Part shown: positions 26,555 to 36,636 of the stretch, piece after piece
Position numbering within the stretch: position 1 is the stretch's first letter
How the letters are laid out: each line of letters opens with the position of its first letter
Notes under the pieces: generated by a model
Told to the model about the DNA's origin: nothing
The model's database searches: none
What the model saw: the letters and a program-made list of their open reading frames with translations, nothing else
Source: Betaproteobacteria bacterium
GTDB taxonomy: Bacteria > Pseudomonadota > Gammaproteobacteria > Burkholderiales > Rhodocyclaceae
NCBI GenBank assembly: GCA_004295105.1
Contig: SHNC01000029.1
Coordinates: 1 to 39,181, forward strand
Length of the DNA: 39,181 bases
Direction of reading: 5' to 3'
Translations under genes and position numbers: made by a program

Positions 26555-27613
26555 TCAGCGACGGCGCCGGGTGCCGACCTGCGACGGCGACACGCCGAAG
26601 AACTCGCGGTAGCACCGGCTGAAGTGGGGGGCGCCGCTGAAGCCGCAGGCGACGGCGATGCTGGTGATCGGCTCGTTGGTCTGCTGGAGCAGGCGGCGCG
26701 CGCGGGTGAGGCGGGTTTCGAGGTAGTAGCGCGACGGCGTCGTGTTCATGTGGCGCTGGAACAGGCGATCGATCTGGCGCCGGGAAATCTGCACGTGGCT
26801 GGCGAGGTCATCGATGCCCAGGGGTTCCTCGATGTTGTTCCTCATCAGTTGCAGAATGGTCTGGAGCGCCTGCGGCAGTGTCGGATCGTCTGCCAGCGTA
26901 GGCATCGGGCTGCCGGGAAGGTCGTCGAGCGTACGGTCGCAGGCGAGGATCTCCTCGATGCCGCGCACGACCTCGTCGCCGTGGTGATGCCTGATTACCG
27001 CGAGCATCATGCCCAAGGCGCTGTTGGCTCCGGCGGATGAGATGCGGTCCCGGTCGATCACGAAGGGGTGCGGCAGTAGCCTGACCTGAGGGCGCACTTC
27101 CTCCAGTCCGGCGCGGCTGTCCGGATGCACGGTGCAGGTGTAGCCGTCCATCAGACCTGCATGTGCGAGCAGGTAGCTGCCGTTCCACAGGCTGCCCAAG
27201 GTCACGTGCTGCCGCGCGGCTTCGCGCAGCTTGCCAACGACCGCACGGCCCGGTACCAGCGCGGCGCGGTAACCGCCGCAGATGATCAGCAGATCCAGAT
27301 CCTTCACGTCCAGCTTGCCCAGCTCGCCGTCCACCGAGATGTTGATGCCCAGGTCGCTGCGCACCGTCGTTCCCTCCAGGCTGAGAGTTTCGAAACGGTA
27401 CAGGTTGGTGCTGCTGATCAGGTTCGCGGTGACGATGGCATCGACGGCCCCCGTGAAGGCAATCATCGAAAAACGTTCGAGCAATACGAAACCGATGCGG
27501 CGAAGGATGAGCGGATGGGCTCCGTCGGACTGCCGTGCTTGCAGATAGGCCTGATTGCTGTGTCTCAATCGACTGTCGAAGCGGCGCGGGTTCGGGTAGG
27601 AACGTTCATCCAT
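26555..27613 (-). CDS. GlxA-family AraC-type regulator, SouR-like (sarcosine-side)
   Basis: The 352-residue product starts at ATG 27613 (MDERSYPNPRRFDSRLRHSN); TTG 27640 in frame is less likely. An N-terminal DJ-1/PfpI-like domain (IGFVLLERFSMIAFTGAVDA) precedes an AraC domain with HTHs IDDLASHVQISRRQIDRLFQ and ITSIAVACGFSGAPHFSRCY. The DJ-1 cysteine is replaced (GSLWNGSYLLAHAG), so it is likely a sensor, not an enzyme. It is divergent from glyA-sdaA-soxBDAG, the place expected for a sarcosine-responsive activator such as SouR of P. aeruginosa. Function is inferred from family and position; orthology was not tested. Confidence 0.88.
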   Translation of the reverse strand: MDERSYPNPRRFDSRLRHSNQAYLQARQSDGAHPLILRRIGFVLLERFSMIAFTGAVDAIVTANLISSTNLYRFETLSLEGTTVRSDLGINISVDGELGKLDVKDLDLLIICGGYRAALVPGRAVVGKLREAARQHVTLGSLWNGSYLLAHAGLMDGYTCTVHPDSRAGLEEVRPQVRLLPHPFVIDRDRISSAGANSALGMMLAVIRHHHGDEVVRGIEEILACDRTLDDLPGSPMPTLADDPTLPQALQTILQLMRNNIEEPLGIDDLASHVQISRRQIDRLFQRHMNTTPSRYYLETRLTRARRLLQQTNEPITSIAVACGFSGAPHFSRCYREFFGVSPSQVGTRRRR

Positions 27614-27910
27614 CGGTGGTCTACCTGTTGTGCCCTGCAACGGCCAGGCGAGGCGCGGTCATCCCGTGACCGCCGATGCGAATCCTAGCAGGCTCTTGTG
27701 AAGAGGATTTGCGCGGCTTGTGCAAAGTTGTGCCGGCCTGTCTTTCCCACGGGGACGGCGCATCAGCCCGGCGCGACCGGTCCATATCAAGCAAGTCCGT
27801 GACGGATACAGGCAAAAGCGCGCGCAAGTAAGTTCCTAACATCTGTCTCCACCAAGTCGCAATCCGCACCGGGCGGCAGGCGGCAATAACCCAAAGAGGA
27901 GACGACACAG
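27614..27910. promoter_or_regulatory. Divergent control region of the GlxA regulator and the glyA-sox operon
   Basis: The 297 bases between the two starts contain the second copy of the 38-bp repeat (27695-27732), about 180 bases before glyA. I found no clear -35/-10 pair, as is common for promoters that need an activator. AGAGGAG (27895-27901) is the glyA ribosome binding site. Confidence 0.5.
27695..27732 (+). repeat. 38-bp direct repeat, copy 2 (candidate operator)
   Basis: See the copy at 26434. Here TTGTG occurs at 27696-27700 and at 27718-27722, exactly 22 bases apart, with a third TTGTG at 27728. Two half-sites on one face of the helix fit AraC-type binding, and the position between divergent regulator and glyA fits an activator site. 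The binding protein is inferred. Confidence 0.65.
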
Positions 27911-29173
<1,263 letters not shown>

Positions 29174-29194
29174 ACGGCAGGAGGGCGATACGCC

Positions 29195-30574
29195 ATGGCG
29201 ATCAGTGTTTTCGAGATGTTCAAGGTCGGTATAGGGCCGTCCAGTTCCCACACGGTCGGCCCGATGCGTGCCGCCCTGACCTTCGTGTCCGGCCTCAAGG
29301 ACAGCGGCTTGCTGTCGCGGGTACGGCGCGTCCGCGCGGAGCTTTACGGTTCGCTGGGTGCGACCGGCAAGGGGCACGGCAGCGACAAGGCAGTGATGCT
29401 CGGGCTCGAGGGCGAGGCGCCCGACCTGATCGATCCGGACACGATCGACGCCCGGCTCGCGCGCGTCCGCGACGCGCGCAAGCTCTCGCTGCTCGGCATG
29501 CACGCGGTCGAGTTCAACGAGAAGACGGACCTCCTCTTCCTGCGCCGCCAGAGCCTGCCCTACCACCCGAACGGCATGCGCCTGATCGCCTTCGGCGAGG
29601 GCGACGTCGAGCTGGCAAACCGGGTGTACTACTCGGTGGGTGGCGGCTTCGTCGTCAATGAGGCGGCGGCGGGCGCCGACCGCATCGTCGAGGACCGCAC
29701 CGAGCTGCCGTACCCGTACCGCAACGCGGACCAGTTGCTCACGCAGTGCGCGGTCAATGATCTCTCGATCAGCCAGTTGATGCTGGAGAACGAGAAGGCC
29801 TGGCGCAGCGAGGCCGAGACGCGCAATGGTCTGCTGCACATCTGGAAGGTGATGCAGGCCTGCGTTCGGCGCGGTTGCGAGGCCGAGGGGGTGCTGCCCG
29901 GCGGCATGAAGGTGCGCCGGCGCGCAGCCGAGCTCTACCGCAAGCTGTCGAGCGCGCCCGAGGCCTCGCTGCGCGACCCGCTGACGACCATGGACTGGGT
30001 GAATCTGTATGCGCTGGCGGTCAATGAGGAAAACGCGGCCGGCGGGCGCATCGTCACCGCGCCGACCAACGGAGCGGCGGGCATCATCCCCGCGGTGCTG
30101 CACTACTACTACCGCTTCATTCCCGGTGCCACCGAGGACGGGGTGGTGCGCTTCCTGCTCACCGCCGCTGCGATCGGCATCCTGTTCAAGGAGAACGCGT
30201 CGATCTCCGGCGCCGAGGTCGGCTGCCAGGGCGAGGTGGGCGTGGCCTGCTCCATGGCGGCGGGCGCGCTGACGGAAGTCCTCGGCGGCACGCCCGAGCA
30301 GGTCGAGAACGCCGCCGAGATCGGCATGGAGCACAACCTGGGGCTCACTTGCGATCCGGTGGGCGGGCTGGTGCAGGTGCCGTGCATCGAGCGCAACGCG
30401 ATGGGCGCGGTGAAGGCGATCAACGCCGCGCGCATGGCGCTGCGCGGTGACGGCAAGCATTTCGTGTCGCTCGACAAGGTGATCAAGACCATGCGCGACA
30501 CCGGGCGCGACATGAAGGACAAATACAAGGAGACGTCCCGCGGCGGGCTCGCGGTGAATGTCATCGAGTGCTGA
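29195..30574 (+). CDS. sdaA: L-serine ammonia-lyase (iron-sulfur)
   Basis: The 459-residue product deaminates serine to pyruvate with a 4Fe-4S cluster. It begins [20 protein letters not shown], the hallmark N-terminus of bacterial one-chain SdaA/SdaB, and continues with [15 protein letters not shown]. The cluster cysteines lie in the C-terminal alpha domain ([35 protein letters not shown]). AGGAGGG lies 10 bases before ATG 29195. It is 21 bases behind glyA, so serine made from sarcosine goes straight to pyruvate. Confidence 0.96.
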   Translation: MAISVFEMFKVGIGPSSSHTVGPMRAALTFVSGLKDSGLLSRVRRVRAELYGSLGATGKGHGSDKAVMLGLEGEAPDLIDPDTIDARLARVRDARKLSLLGMHAVEFNEKTDLLFLRRQSLPYHPNGMRLIAFGEGDVELANRVYYSVGGGFVVNEAAAGADRIVEDRTELPYPYRNADQLLTQCAVNDLSISQLMLENEKAWRSEAETRNGLLHIWKVMQACVRRGCEAEGVLPGGMKVRRRAAELYRKLSSAPEASLRDPLTTMDWVNLYALAVNEENAAGGRIVTAPTNGAAGIIPAVLHYYYRFIPGATEDGVVRFLLTAAAIGILFKENASISGAEVGCQGEVGVACSMAAGALTEVLGGTPEQVENAAEIGMEHNLGLTCDPVGGLVQVPCIERNAMGAVKAINAARMALRGDGKHFVSLDKVIKTMRDTGRDMKDKYKETSRGGLAVNVIEC

Positions 30575-30592
30575 GTGCGAGGAGAAAAGGTC

Positions 30593-31843
30593 ATGCAACA
30601 CTATTCAGGATTCGGGCTCGTCAAGCACGGGCTCAGCCATCACGAGAACTGGCAGCGCATGTGGCGCAATCCGGTGCCCAAGAGTCAGTACGACGTCATC
30701 GTCGTGGGCGGCGGCGGGCACGGGCTGGCGACCGCCTATTACCTCGCCAAGGTACATGGCATCACCAACGTGGCGGTGATCGAGAAGGGCTGGCTGGGCG
30801 GCGGCAACACCGCGCGCAACACCACCATCGTGCGCTCCAACTACCTGTGGGACGAAGCGGCCTGGCTGTACGAGCACGCGATGAAGCTGTGGGAAGGGCT
30901 GTCGCAGGATCTCAACTACAACGTGATGTTCTCGCAGCGTGGCGTGATGAACCTGGGTCACACGCTGCAGGACATGCGCGACATCCATCGGCGGGTGAAC
31001 GCCAACCGGCTGAACGGCATCGACGGCGAGGTGCTCGACGTCAAGCAGGTCCAGGAGATCGTGCCGATCATGGACTGCTCGCGCAACACCCGCTATCCGG
31101 TGCTGGGCGCCTCGTGGCAGCCGCGCGCCGGCGTCGCGCGCCATGACGCGGTCGCCTGGGGCTTTGCCCGCGGCGCCGATGCGCTGGGCGTCGATCTGCT
31201 GCAGCAGACCGAAGTCACCGGCTTTCGCATCAGCGGCGGCAAGGTGCTCGGCGTCGAGACCAACCGCGGCTACATCGGCGGCAAGACGATCGGCGTGGTC
31301 ACCGCGGGCAACTCCGGGGTACTGGCGAAGATGGCCGGCTTCAAGCTGCCCGTCGAGTCGCACCCGCTGCAGGCGCTGGTGTCCGAGCCGATGAAGCCCA
31401 TCCTCGACACGGTGGTCATGTCCAACCACGTGCATGGCTACGTCAGCCAGTCGGACAAGGGCGACCTCGTCATCGGCGCGGGTATCGACGGCTACAACGG
31501 CTACGGCCAGCGCGGCAGCTACCCGACGATCGAACACACGCTGCAGGCGATCGTCGAGCTGTTCCCGATGTTCTCGCGCGTGCGCATGAACCGGCAGTGG
31601 GGTGGCATCGTCGATACCTGCCCGGATGCCTGCCCGATCATCTCGGCGACACCGGTGGGCGGGCTGTTCTTCAACTGCGGCTGGGGCACGGGGGGATTCA
31701 AGGCGACCCCGGGTTCGGGCCACGTGTTCGCGGCGACGCTCGCCGAGGGCAAGGCGCATCCGCTGGCCGCGCCGTTCTCGATCGACCGCTTCATCTCCGG
31801 AAAACTCATCGACGAGCACGGCGCAGCCGGCGTCGCCCACTGA
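30593..31843 (+). CDS. soxB: Sarcosine oxidase subunit beta
   Basis: SoxB is the FAD- and FMN-binding subunit where sarcosine is oxidised. The 416-residue product has the dinucleotide motif [19 protein letters not shown] (about 33-51), the downstream [20 protein letters not shown] with the flavin-contact region, and a C-terminal [13 protein letters not shown] typical of the D-amino acid oxidase/DadA fold. ATG 30593 has GAGGAG upstream. It follows sdaA by 18 bases and precedes soxD by 12, in the usual order soxB-D-A-G. Confidence 0.97.
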   Translation: MQHYSGFGLVKHGLSHHENWQRMWRNPVPKSQYDVIVVGGGGHGLATAYYLAKVHGITNVAVIEKGWLGGGNTARNTTIVRSNYLWDEAAWLYEHAMKLWEGLSQDLNYNVMFSQRGVMNLGHTLQDMRDIHRRVNANRLNGIDGEVLDVKQVQEIVPIMDCSRNTRYPVLGASWQPRAGVARHDAVAWGFARGADALGVDLLQQTEVTGFRISGGKVLGVETNRGYIGGKTIGVVTAGNSGVLAKMAGFKLPVESHPLQALVSEPMKPILDTVVMSNHVHGYVSQSDKGDLVIGAGIDGYNGYGQRGSYPTIEHTLQAIVELFPMFSRVRMNRQWGGIVDTCPDACPIISATPVGGLFFNCGWGTGGFKATPGSGHVFAATLAEGKAHPLAAPFSIDRFISGKLIDEHGAAGVAH

Positions 31844-31855
31844 GGAGAGGACATC

Positions 31856-32164
31856 ATGCTGCACATCTACTGTCCCTATTGCGAGGAATACCGCGAGGAA
31901 GAGGAGTTCCGGCCCAAGGGCGAAGCGCACATCGCGCGCCCGGCGGAACCGGAAGCCACCAGCGACGAAGCCTGGGGCGACTACCTGTTCTTCCGCAAGA
32001 ACCCGCGCGGGCTGCACCACGAGCAGTGGTACCACGCCGCGGGCTGCCGCAAGTTCTTCAACGCCACGCGTGACACCGTGAGCTACCAGATTCTCGAAAC
32101 CTACAAGGCCGGGCAGCAACCCACGGTGAGCGCCGCGGCCTCCGGCAAGAAGGTGGCAAAATGA
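31856..32164 (+). CDS. soxD: Sarcosine oxidase subunit delta
   Basis: The 102-residue product is the small zinc-binding subunit. The ligands are Cys6 and Cys9 (CPYCEEYREEEEF), His60 and Cys64 (WYHAAGC). The body of the family is about 90-100 residues, so the length is normal. Its last four bases (ATGA) overlap the start of soxA. Confidence 0.95.
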   Translation: MLHIYCPYCEEYREEEEFRPKGEAHIARPAEPEATSDEAWGDYLFFRKNPRGLHHEQWYHAAGCRKFFNATRDTVSYQILETYKAGQQPTVSAAASGKKVAK

Positions 32165-35100
32165 GCCAACGCAATCGTCTCGAGCAGGGCGGGCGCATCG
32201 ACCGCAGCCGCCCGCTGCGCTTCAGCTTCAACGGTGTCGGCTACCAGGGCTTTGCCGGCGACACCCTCGCCTCGGCGCTGCTCGCCAACGGCGTCGACAT
32301 CGTCAATCGCAGCTTCAAGTATGCGCGGGTGCGCGGCATCGTCGCCGCTGGCGCCGAAGAGCCCAATGCGGTGGTCCAGTTGGGCGCCACCGAAGCCTCG
32401 CAGGTGCCCAACGTGCGCGCCACGCAACAGGCGCTCTACGACGGCCTGACGGCCAGCAGCACCAATGGCTGGCCCAATGTCGACCGCGACCTGATGGGCG
32501 TCATCGGCAAGGTCGGCGGCAAGTTCATGCCGCCGGGCTTCTACTACAAGACCTTCATGTCGCCCGCGTCGATGTGGCCGAAGTACGAGAAGTACATCCG
32601 CAAGGCCGCCGGCCTCGGCCGCAGCCCCAGGGAGCGCGACCCCGACATCTACGACCACATCAACCGCCACTGCGACGTGTTGGTGGTGGGCGCGGGCCCC
32701 GCGGGCCTGGCGGCGGCGCTGGTGGCCGCGCGCGCCGGGGCGCGGGTGATCCTGTGCGACGAGCAGGAAGAGATGGGCGGCTCGCTGCTCGACTCGCGTG
32801 AGCCGATCGACGGTCGTCCGGCCGCCGACTGGGTCACCGCGGTGCTGCAGGAACTGGGCGCGATGCCCGACGTGCTGTTGCTGCCGCGCACCACCGCCAA
32901 CGGCTACCACGATCACAACTTCGTCACCCTGCACGAGCGGCGCACCGAGCACCTGGCCGACCTCGCCCCGTTGCAGAACGGCCGCCGCACTGTGCGCGCC
33001 CGCATGCACCGGGTGCGCGCCGGACAGGTGATCCTGGCCACCGGCACGCACGAGCGGCCGCTGGTGTACGCCAACAACGATGTGCCGGGCAACATGATCG
33101 CCGGGGCGGTGTCTGCCTACATTCACCGCTACGGGGTGGTGCCGGGCCAGCGCCTGGTGCTGTCGACCTCCAACGACCACGCCTACCGCGCGGCGCTCGA
33201 CTGGCGTGAAGCCGGGCGCGAGGTGGTCGCGATCGTCGATGCGCGCGAGAATCCGGACGGCGACCTCGTGGCCGAGGCGCGCAAGCGCGGCATCCGCATC
33301 ATCGCCGGCAGCGCGGTGATCGAGACGCGTGGCAGCCGGCGCGTATCGAGCGCGCTGGTGGCCAGGATCGATGTGGCCGGCTTCAAGGTGCGCGGTGCGG
33401 TCGAAGAACTGGCCTGCGATACCGTCGCCAGCTCGGGCGGCTACAGCCCGGTGGTGCATCTGGCCGCCCATACCGGAGCGCGCCCCGAATGGCGCGACGA
33501 CATCCTCGGCTTCGTGCCGGGCAAGGTGAAGGGGCTGATTCCCGCCGGCGGCGTCAATGGCGTGATGACGCTGGCCGACGTGCTCGCCGACGGCGTCGAG
33601 GCCGGCAGCCGCGCGCTGATCGAGACAGGCTACCGCGGGGTGGCGGTGAGGCTGCCCGAGGTGCGCAGGGTGCGCGAGGGCAAGGCGGCGGCGCTGTACC
33701 AGGTGCCGCACGTCAAGCCGGCGATGAGGGCGCCCAAGCAGTTCGTCGACCAGCAGAACGACGTCACCGCGGCCGGCATCGAGCTGGCCACGCGCGAAGG
33801 GTTCGAATCGATCGAGCACGTCAAGCGCTATACCGGCATGGGCTTCGGCACCGACCAGGGCAAGCTCGGCAACATCAACGGCATGGCGATCGCGGCGCGC
33901 TGCCTCGGGCAGACCATCCCGGAGACGGGCACCACGGTGTTCCGGCCGAACTACACGCCGATCACCTTCGGCGCCATTGCGGGGCGGAACTGCGGCGAGT
34001 TCTTCGATCCGCGGCGCTACACCGCGCTGCATGCCTGGCATGTGGAGCGGGGCGCCAAGTTCGAGGAAGTGGGGCAGTGGATGCGGCCGTGGTACTTCCC
34101 GCGCGGCAACGAGACCATGCACGAGGCGGTGCAGCGCGAATGCCGCGCGGTGCGCGAGAACGTGGGCATCCTCGACGCCTCCACGCTGGGCAAGATCGAG
34201 ATCCAGGGCAAGGATGCGCGCGAGTTCCTCAACCGCCTCTACACCAACGCCTGGACCAAGCTCGACGTCGGCAAGGCACGCTACGGCCTCATGTGCAAGG
34301 ACGACGGCATGATCATGGACGACGGCGTCACCGCCTGCCTGGGCGAGAACCACTTCCACATGACCACCACCACGGGTGGCGCGGCGGGGGTGCTCGACTG
34401 GATGGAGATGTGGCACCAGACCGAATGGCCCGAGCTGGAGGTGTATTTCAACTCGGTCACCGACCACTGGGCGGCGATGGCGCTCAACGGTCCGAACGCC
34501 CGCAAGCTGCTCGCCGAGCTCACCGACATCGACCTCTCGAAGGATAAGTTCGGCTTCATGGACTGGCGCGAGGGCACGGTGGCGGGGGTGCCGGCGCGGG
34601 TGTTCCGCATCTCCTTCACCGGAGAGCTGTCGTACGAGATCAACGTGCAGGCCAACCATGCGATGCACGTGTGGAAAGCGCTGTTCGAGAAGGGCGAGAA
34701 GTACGGCCTCACGCCCTACGGCACCGAGACCATGCACGTGCTGCGCGCAGAGAAGGGCTTCGTCATCATCGGCCAGGACACCGACGGCTCGGTCACGCCG
34801 GAGGATCTCGGCATGCAGTGGTGCGTCGGCTACAAGAAGCCGTTCTCGTGGATCGGCCGGCGCGCGCTGTCGCGCCCGGATACCAAGCGCACCGACCGCA
34901 AGCAGCTCGTGGGTCTGAAGCCGCTCGACGGCAAGCTGGTGCTCGACGAGGGGGCACAGATCGTGCTCGACAAGGAGGTGAAGATTCCGATGCCCATGGT
35001 CGGCCATGTCACCTCCAGCTACTTCAGCCCGACCCTGGGGCATTCCTTTGCCCTGGCGTTGCTCAAGGGCGGCAGCCAGCGCATCGGCCAGACCGTCTAT

Positions 35101-35187
35101 CTGCCGATGGCCGACGGCCGAGTACATGCCGCCGAAGTCGTCAGCCCCGTCTTCTACGATCCCAACGGAGACCGTCACCATGTCTGA
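32161..35187 (+). CDS. soxA: Sarcosine oxidase subunit alpha
   Basis: The 1008-residue product is the NAD- and folate-binding subunit. An N-terminal ferredoxin-like domain (about 15-110) precedes the NAD-binding Rossmann motif VLVVGAGPAGLAAALVAARA (about 171-190), which is followed by GDD-like nucleotide-binding segments and a C-terminal GcvT-like domain (from about 600) that binds THF and captures the one-carbon unit as 5,10-methylene-THF. Length and domain order are those of the tetrameric enzyme. Its start overlaps soxD by 4 bases and its end overlaps soxG by 8. Confidence 0.97.
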   Translation: MSQRNRLEQGGRIDRSRPLRFSFNGVGYQGFAGDTLASALLANGVDIVNRSFKYARVRGIVAAGAEEPNAVVQLGATEASQVPNVRATQQALYDGLTASSTNGWPNVDRDLMGVIGKVGGKFMPPGFYYKTFMSPASMWPKYEKYIRKAAGLGRSPRERDPDIYDHINRHCDVLVVGAGPAGLAAALVAARAGARVILCDEQEEMGGSLLDSREPIDGRPAADWVTAVLQELGAMPDVLLLPRTTANGYHDHNFVTLHERRTEHLADLAPLQNGRRTVRARMHRVRAGQVILATGTHERPLVYANNDVPGNMIAGAVSAYIHRYGVVPGQRLVLSTSNDHAYRAALDWREAGREVVAIVDARENPDGDLVAEARKRGIRIIAGSAVIETRGSRRVSSALVARIDVAGFKVRGAVEELACDTVASSGGYSPVVHLAAHTGARPEWRDDILGFVPGKVKGLIPAGGVNGVMTLADVLADGVEAGSRALIETGYRGVAVRLPEVRRVREGKAAALYQVPHVKPAMRAPKQFVDQQNDVTAAGIELATREGFESIEHVKRYTGMGFGTDQGKLGNINGMAIAARCLGQTIPETGTTVFRPNYTPITFGAIAGRNCGEFFDPRRYTALHAWHVERGAKFEEVGQWMRPWYFPRGNETMHEAVQRECRAVRENVGILDASTLGKIEIQGKDAREFLNRLYTNAWTKLDVGKARYGLMCKDDGMIMDDGVTACLGENHFHMTTTTGGAAGVLDWMEMWHQTEWPELEVYFNSVTDHWAAMALNGPNARKLLAELTDIDLSKDKFGFMDWREGTVAGVPARVFRISFTGELSYEINVQANHAMHVWKALFEKGEKYGLTPYGTETMHVLRAEKGFVIIGQDTDGSVTPEDLGMQWCVGYKKPFSWIGRRALSRPDTKRTDRKQLVGLKPLDGKLVLDEGAQIVLDKEVKIPMPMVGHVTSSYFSPTLGHSFALALLKGGSQRIGQTVYLPMADGRVHAAEVVSPVFYDPNGDRHHV

Positions 35188-35818
35188 TCTGTCCATCTTC
35201 GACCTGAACCCGGCGGCGGGCGCCAAACCCGAATCGCCGCTGGCCATGACCCGTGTCACCGTCGCGACCGTGGCCTCGGCGGCCAACGCCGGGGTGGTGG
35301 TGCGCGAGCACGCCTTCCTCGGGCACCTCATCCTGCGGGGCCGCGCCTCGGATCCGGCGTTCTGCGCCGGCGTCGAGCAGGCGCTCGGCCTGCCGCTGCC
35401 GCTGAAGATGGGGCCGCTGTCGCGCGACGAGGCGCGTGGGGTCAGCCTGCAGTGGATGTCGCCCGACGAGTGGCTGGTCATCGTTCCTGCCGGCAGCGAG
35501 TTCGCGACCGAGAAGCGGCTGCGCGAGGCGCTTACCGGGCACTACGCGGTGATGAACGTGAGCGGCGGCCAGACGGTGCTTGAGCTCAGTGGCCCGGCGG
35601 TGAGGGAGGTGCTGATGAAGTGCACGCCCTACGATGTGCATCCGGGCCACTTTCCGGTGGGCAAGGCCGTGAGCAGCGTGTTCGCGAAGAGCACGGCCAT
35701 CATCCGCCGCGTGGCCGAGGACCGCTGGGAGCTGGTGATCCGGCGCAGCTTCGCCGATTACCTGTTCCGCTGGGTGCTCGATGCCAGCGAGGAGTTCGGC
35801 GTTCATGTGGTCCAGTGA
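35180..35818 (+). CDS. soxG: Sarcosine oxidase subunit gamma
   Basis: The 212-residue product has the SoxG features: LQWMSPDEWLVIVPAG, a stretch around VSGGQTVLELSGPAVREVLM and a C-terminal RSFADYLFRWVLDA. ATG 35180 lies inside the end of soxA, indicating coupled translation. Its own end overlaps the folB-like gene by 14 bases. Confidence 0.95.
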   Translation: MSDLSIFDLNPAAGAKPESPLAMTRVTVATVASAANAGVVVREHAFLGHLILRGRASDPAFCAGVEQALGLPLPLKMGPLSRDEARGVSLQWMSPDEWLVIVPAGSEFATEKRLREALTGHYAVMNVSGGQTVLELSGPAVREVLMKCTPYDVHPGHFPVGKAVSSVFAKSTAIIRRVAEDRWELVIRRSFADYLFRWVLDASEEFGVHVVQ

Positions 35819-36272
35819 GGGAGGGGCCGCGGCCTTGCTCGAGGACGCACCGGCCGGTTCGCCGGTGCGCGGCTCGGCGATCAGCGTCCCGCCGCTTCCG
35901 GGCGATGACAGCATCTTCCTGCGAGGACTGCGGGTGGAAGCGCTCATCGGCGTCTACGAGCACGAGCGCCATGCGCCGCAGCCGTTGGTGGTCGATCTCG
36001 AGCTGGGTCTGGCCCACTCGCGCGGCTGCCTCAGCGACCGCATCGAGGATGCGGTCGACTACGCGGAGGTGGCCGCAGCGTTACGACGACACGCGCTGGC
36101 GAATCGTCGTGAGTTGCTCGAGGCATTTGCGCAGGATCTCGCTGACAGCTTGCTGAGGGACTTTGCGCTGGTCTCGGTCGCAGTGACCGTGTCGAAGCCC
36201 GGCATTCTGGATGCGGCCGACAGCATCGGTGTGTCGATCAGGCGCTGGCGTCGCCAGTGCAGCGACGCCTGA
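35805..36272 (+). CDS. folB: Dihydroneopterin aldolase (FolB-like), in the sox operon
   Basis: FolB cleaves 7,8-dihydroneopterin in folate synthesis. The 155-residue product has an N-terminal extension of about 35 residues and then the family core: IFLRGLRVEALIGVYEHERH, VDYAEV with Tyr86, LLEAFA with Glu106, and VTVSKPG with the catalytic Lys131. All active-site positions I can identify are kept, so it is probably active. ATG 35805 lies inside the end of soxG. Because SoxBDAG needs THF as acceptor, a folate-synthesis enzyme in this operon makes sense; epimerase or detoxification roles are alternatives. Confidence 0.85.
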   Translation: MWSSEGGAAALLEDAPAGSPVRGSAISVPPLPGDDSIFLRGLRVEALIGVYEHERHAPQPLVVDLELGLAHSRGCLSDRIEDAVDYAEVAAALRRHALANRRELLEAFAQDLADSLLRDFALVSVAVTVSKPGILDAADSIGVSIRRWRRQCSDA

Positions 36273-36335
36273 CGTCGCCAGCGGCTGGGCCGGAAACGGC
36301 ACCGTTCGTCGTCGAGTCCGCCTGGACGCCTTGGC

Positions 36336-36502
36336 TCAGCAAGTGAGCCGGGCGGCCAGGGACTCGACTTCGGACGGGCAGTTGAGGGCCGCGGCGTCGC
36401 GGCGGGCGACGGTCTGCAGCAGGCGCGACACGACCGGCTCCAGCGGCAGCGACACGCCGAAATGCAGCGGCTTGCCGTCCCTGACGATCGCCAGCGTGGG
36501 GA
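36336..36502 (-). pseudogene. 3' fragment of a thioredoxin-like gene
   Basis: Bases 36415-36502 match the thioredoxin-like gene (38340-38427) at 76 of 88 positions by hand count, in the same orientation. Read on the minus strand this gives PTLAIVRDGKPLHFGVSLPL and then a diverged tail to a TGA at 36338-36336. The N-terminal half with the WCGTC active site is missing. At its 5' end the match stops abruptly, and a fragment of mgtA begins. Confidence 0.85.
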
Positions 36503-36612
36503 TTCAGGCGTACGGCATTGGCGCCGGACTCGGTGCCGCAGCCGGTCTGGATCACCAGCATGCGCGCGGTGCGGCTGCGCACCGAAGTCCGCAGAGTTCT
36601 GCATTCGCTCAT
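36503..36612 (-). pseudogene. Internal fragment of an mgtA-like gene
   Basis: Bases 36503-36590 resemble mgtA 12842-12929 (roughly 85% by eye). Read on the minus strand it gives TSVRSRTARMLVIQTGCGTE, against TSVRSGTARMLVIQTGRGTE in MgtA. An ATG at 36612 precedes it by chance or as a remnant. It is out of frame with the adjoining thioredoxin fragment, so no fusion protein is expected. Confidence 0.82.
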
Positions 36613-36636
36613 CCTCGATGGTCGCGCTGCGCCAAT

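Noticed and set aside
32101-35481. Open frame of over 1100 codons opposite soxA
   Set aside because: Same reason; soxA and soxG explain this stretch, and the antisense product is His/Arg/Ala-rich without any domain.
36238-36612. A 124-residue gene starting at ATG 36612 on the minus strand
   Set aside because: Its start region is an mgtA fragment and the rest is a frame-shifted thioredoxin fragment, so it is not a real coding sequence.
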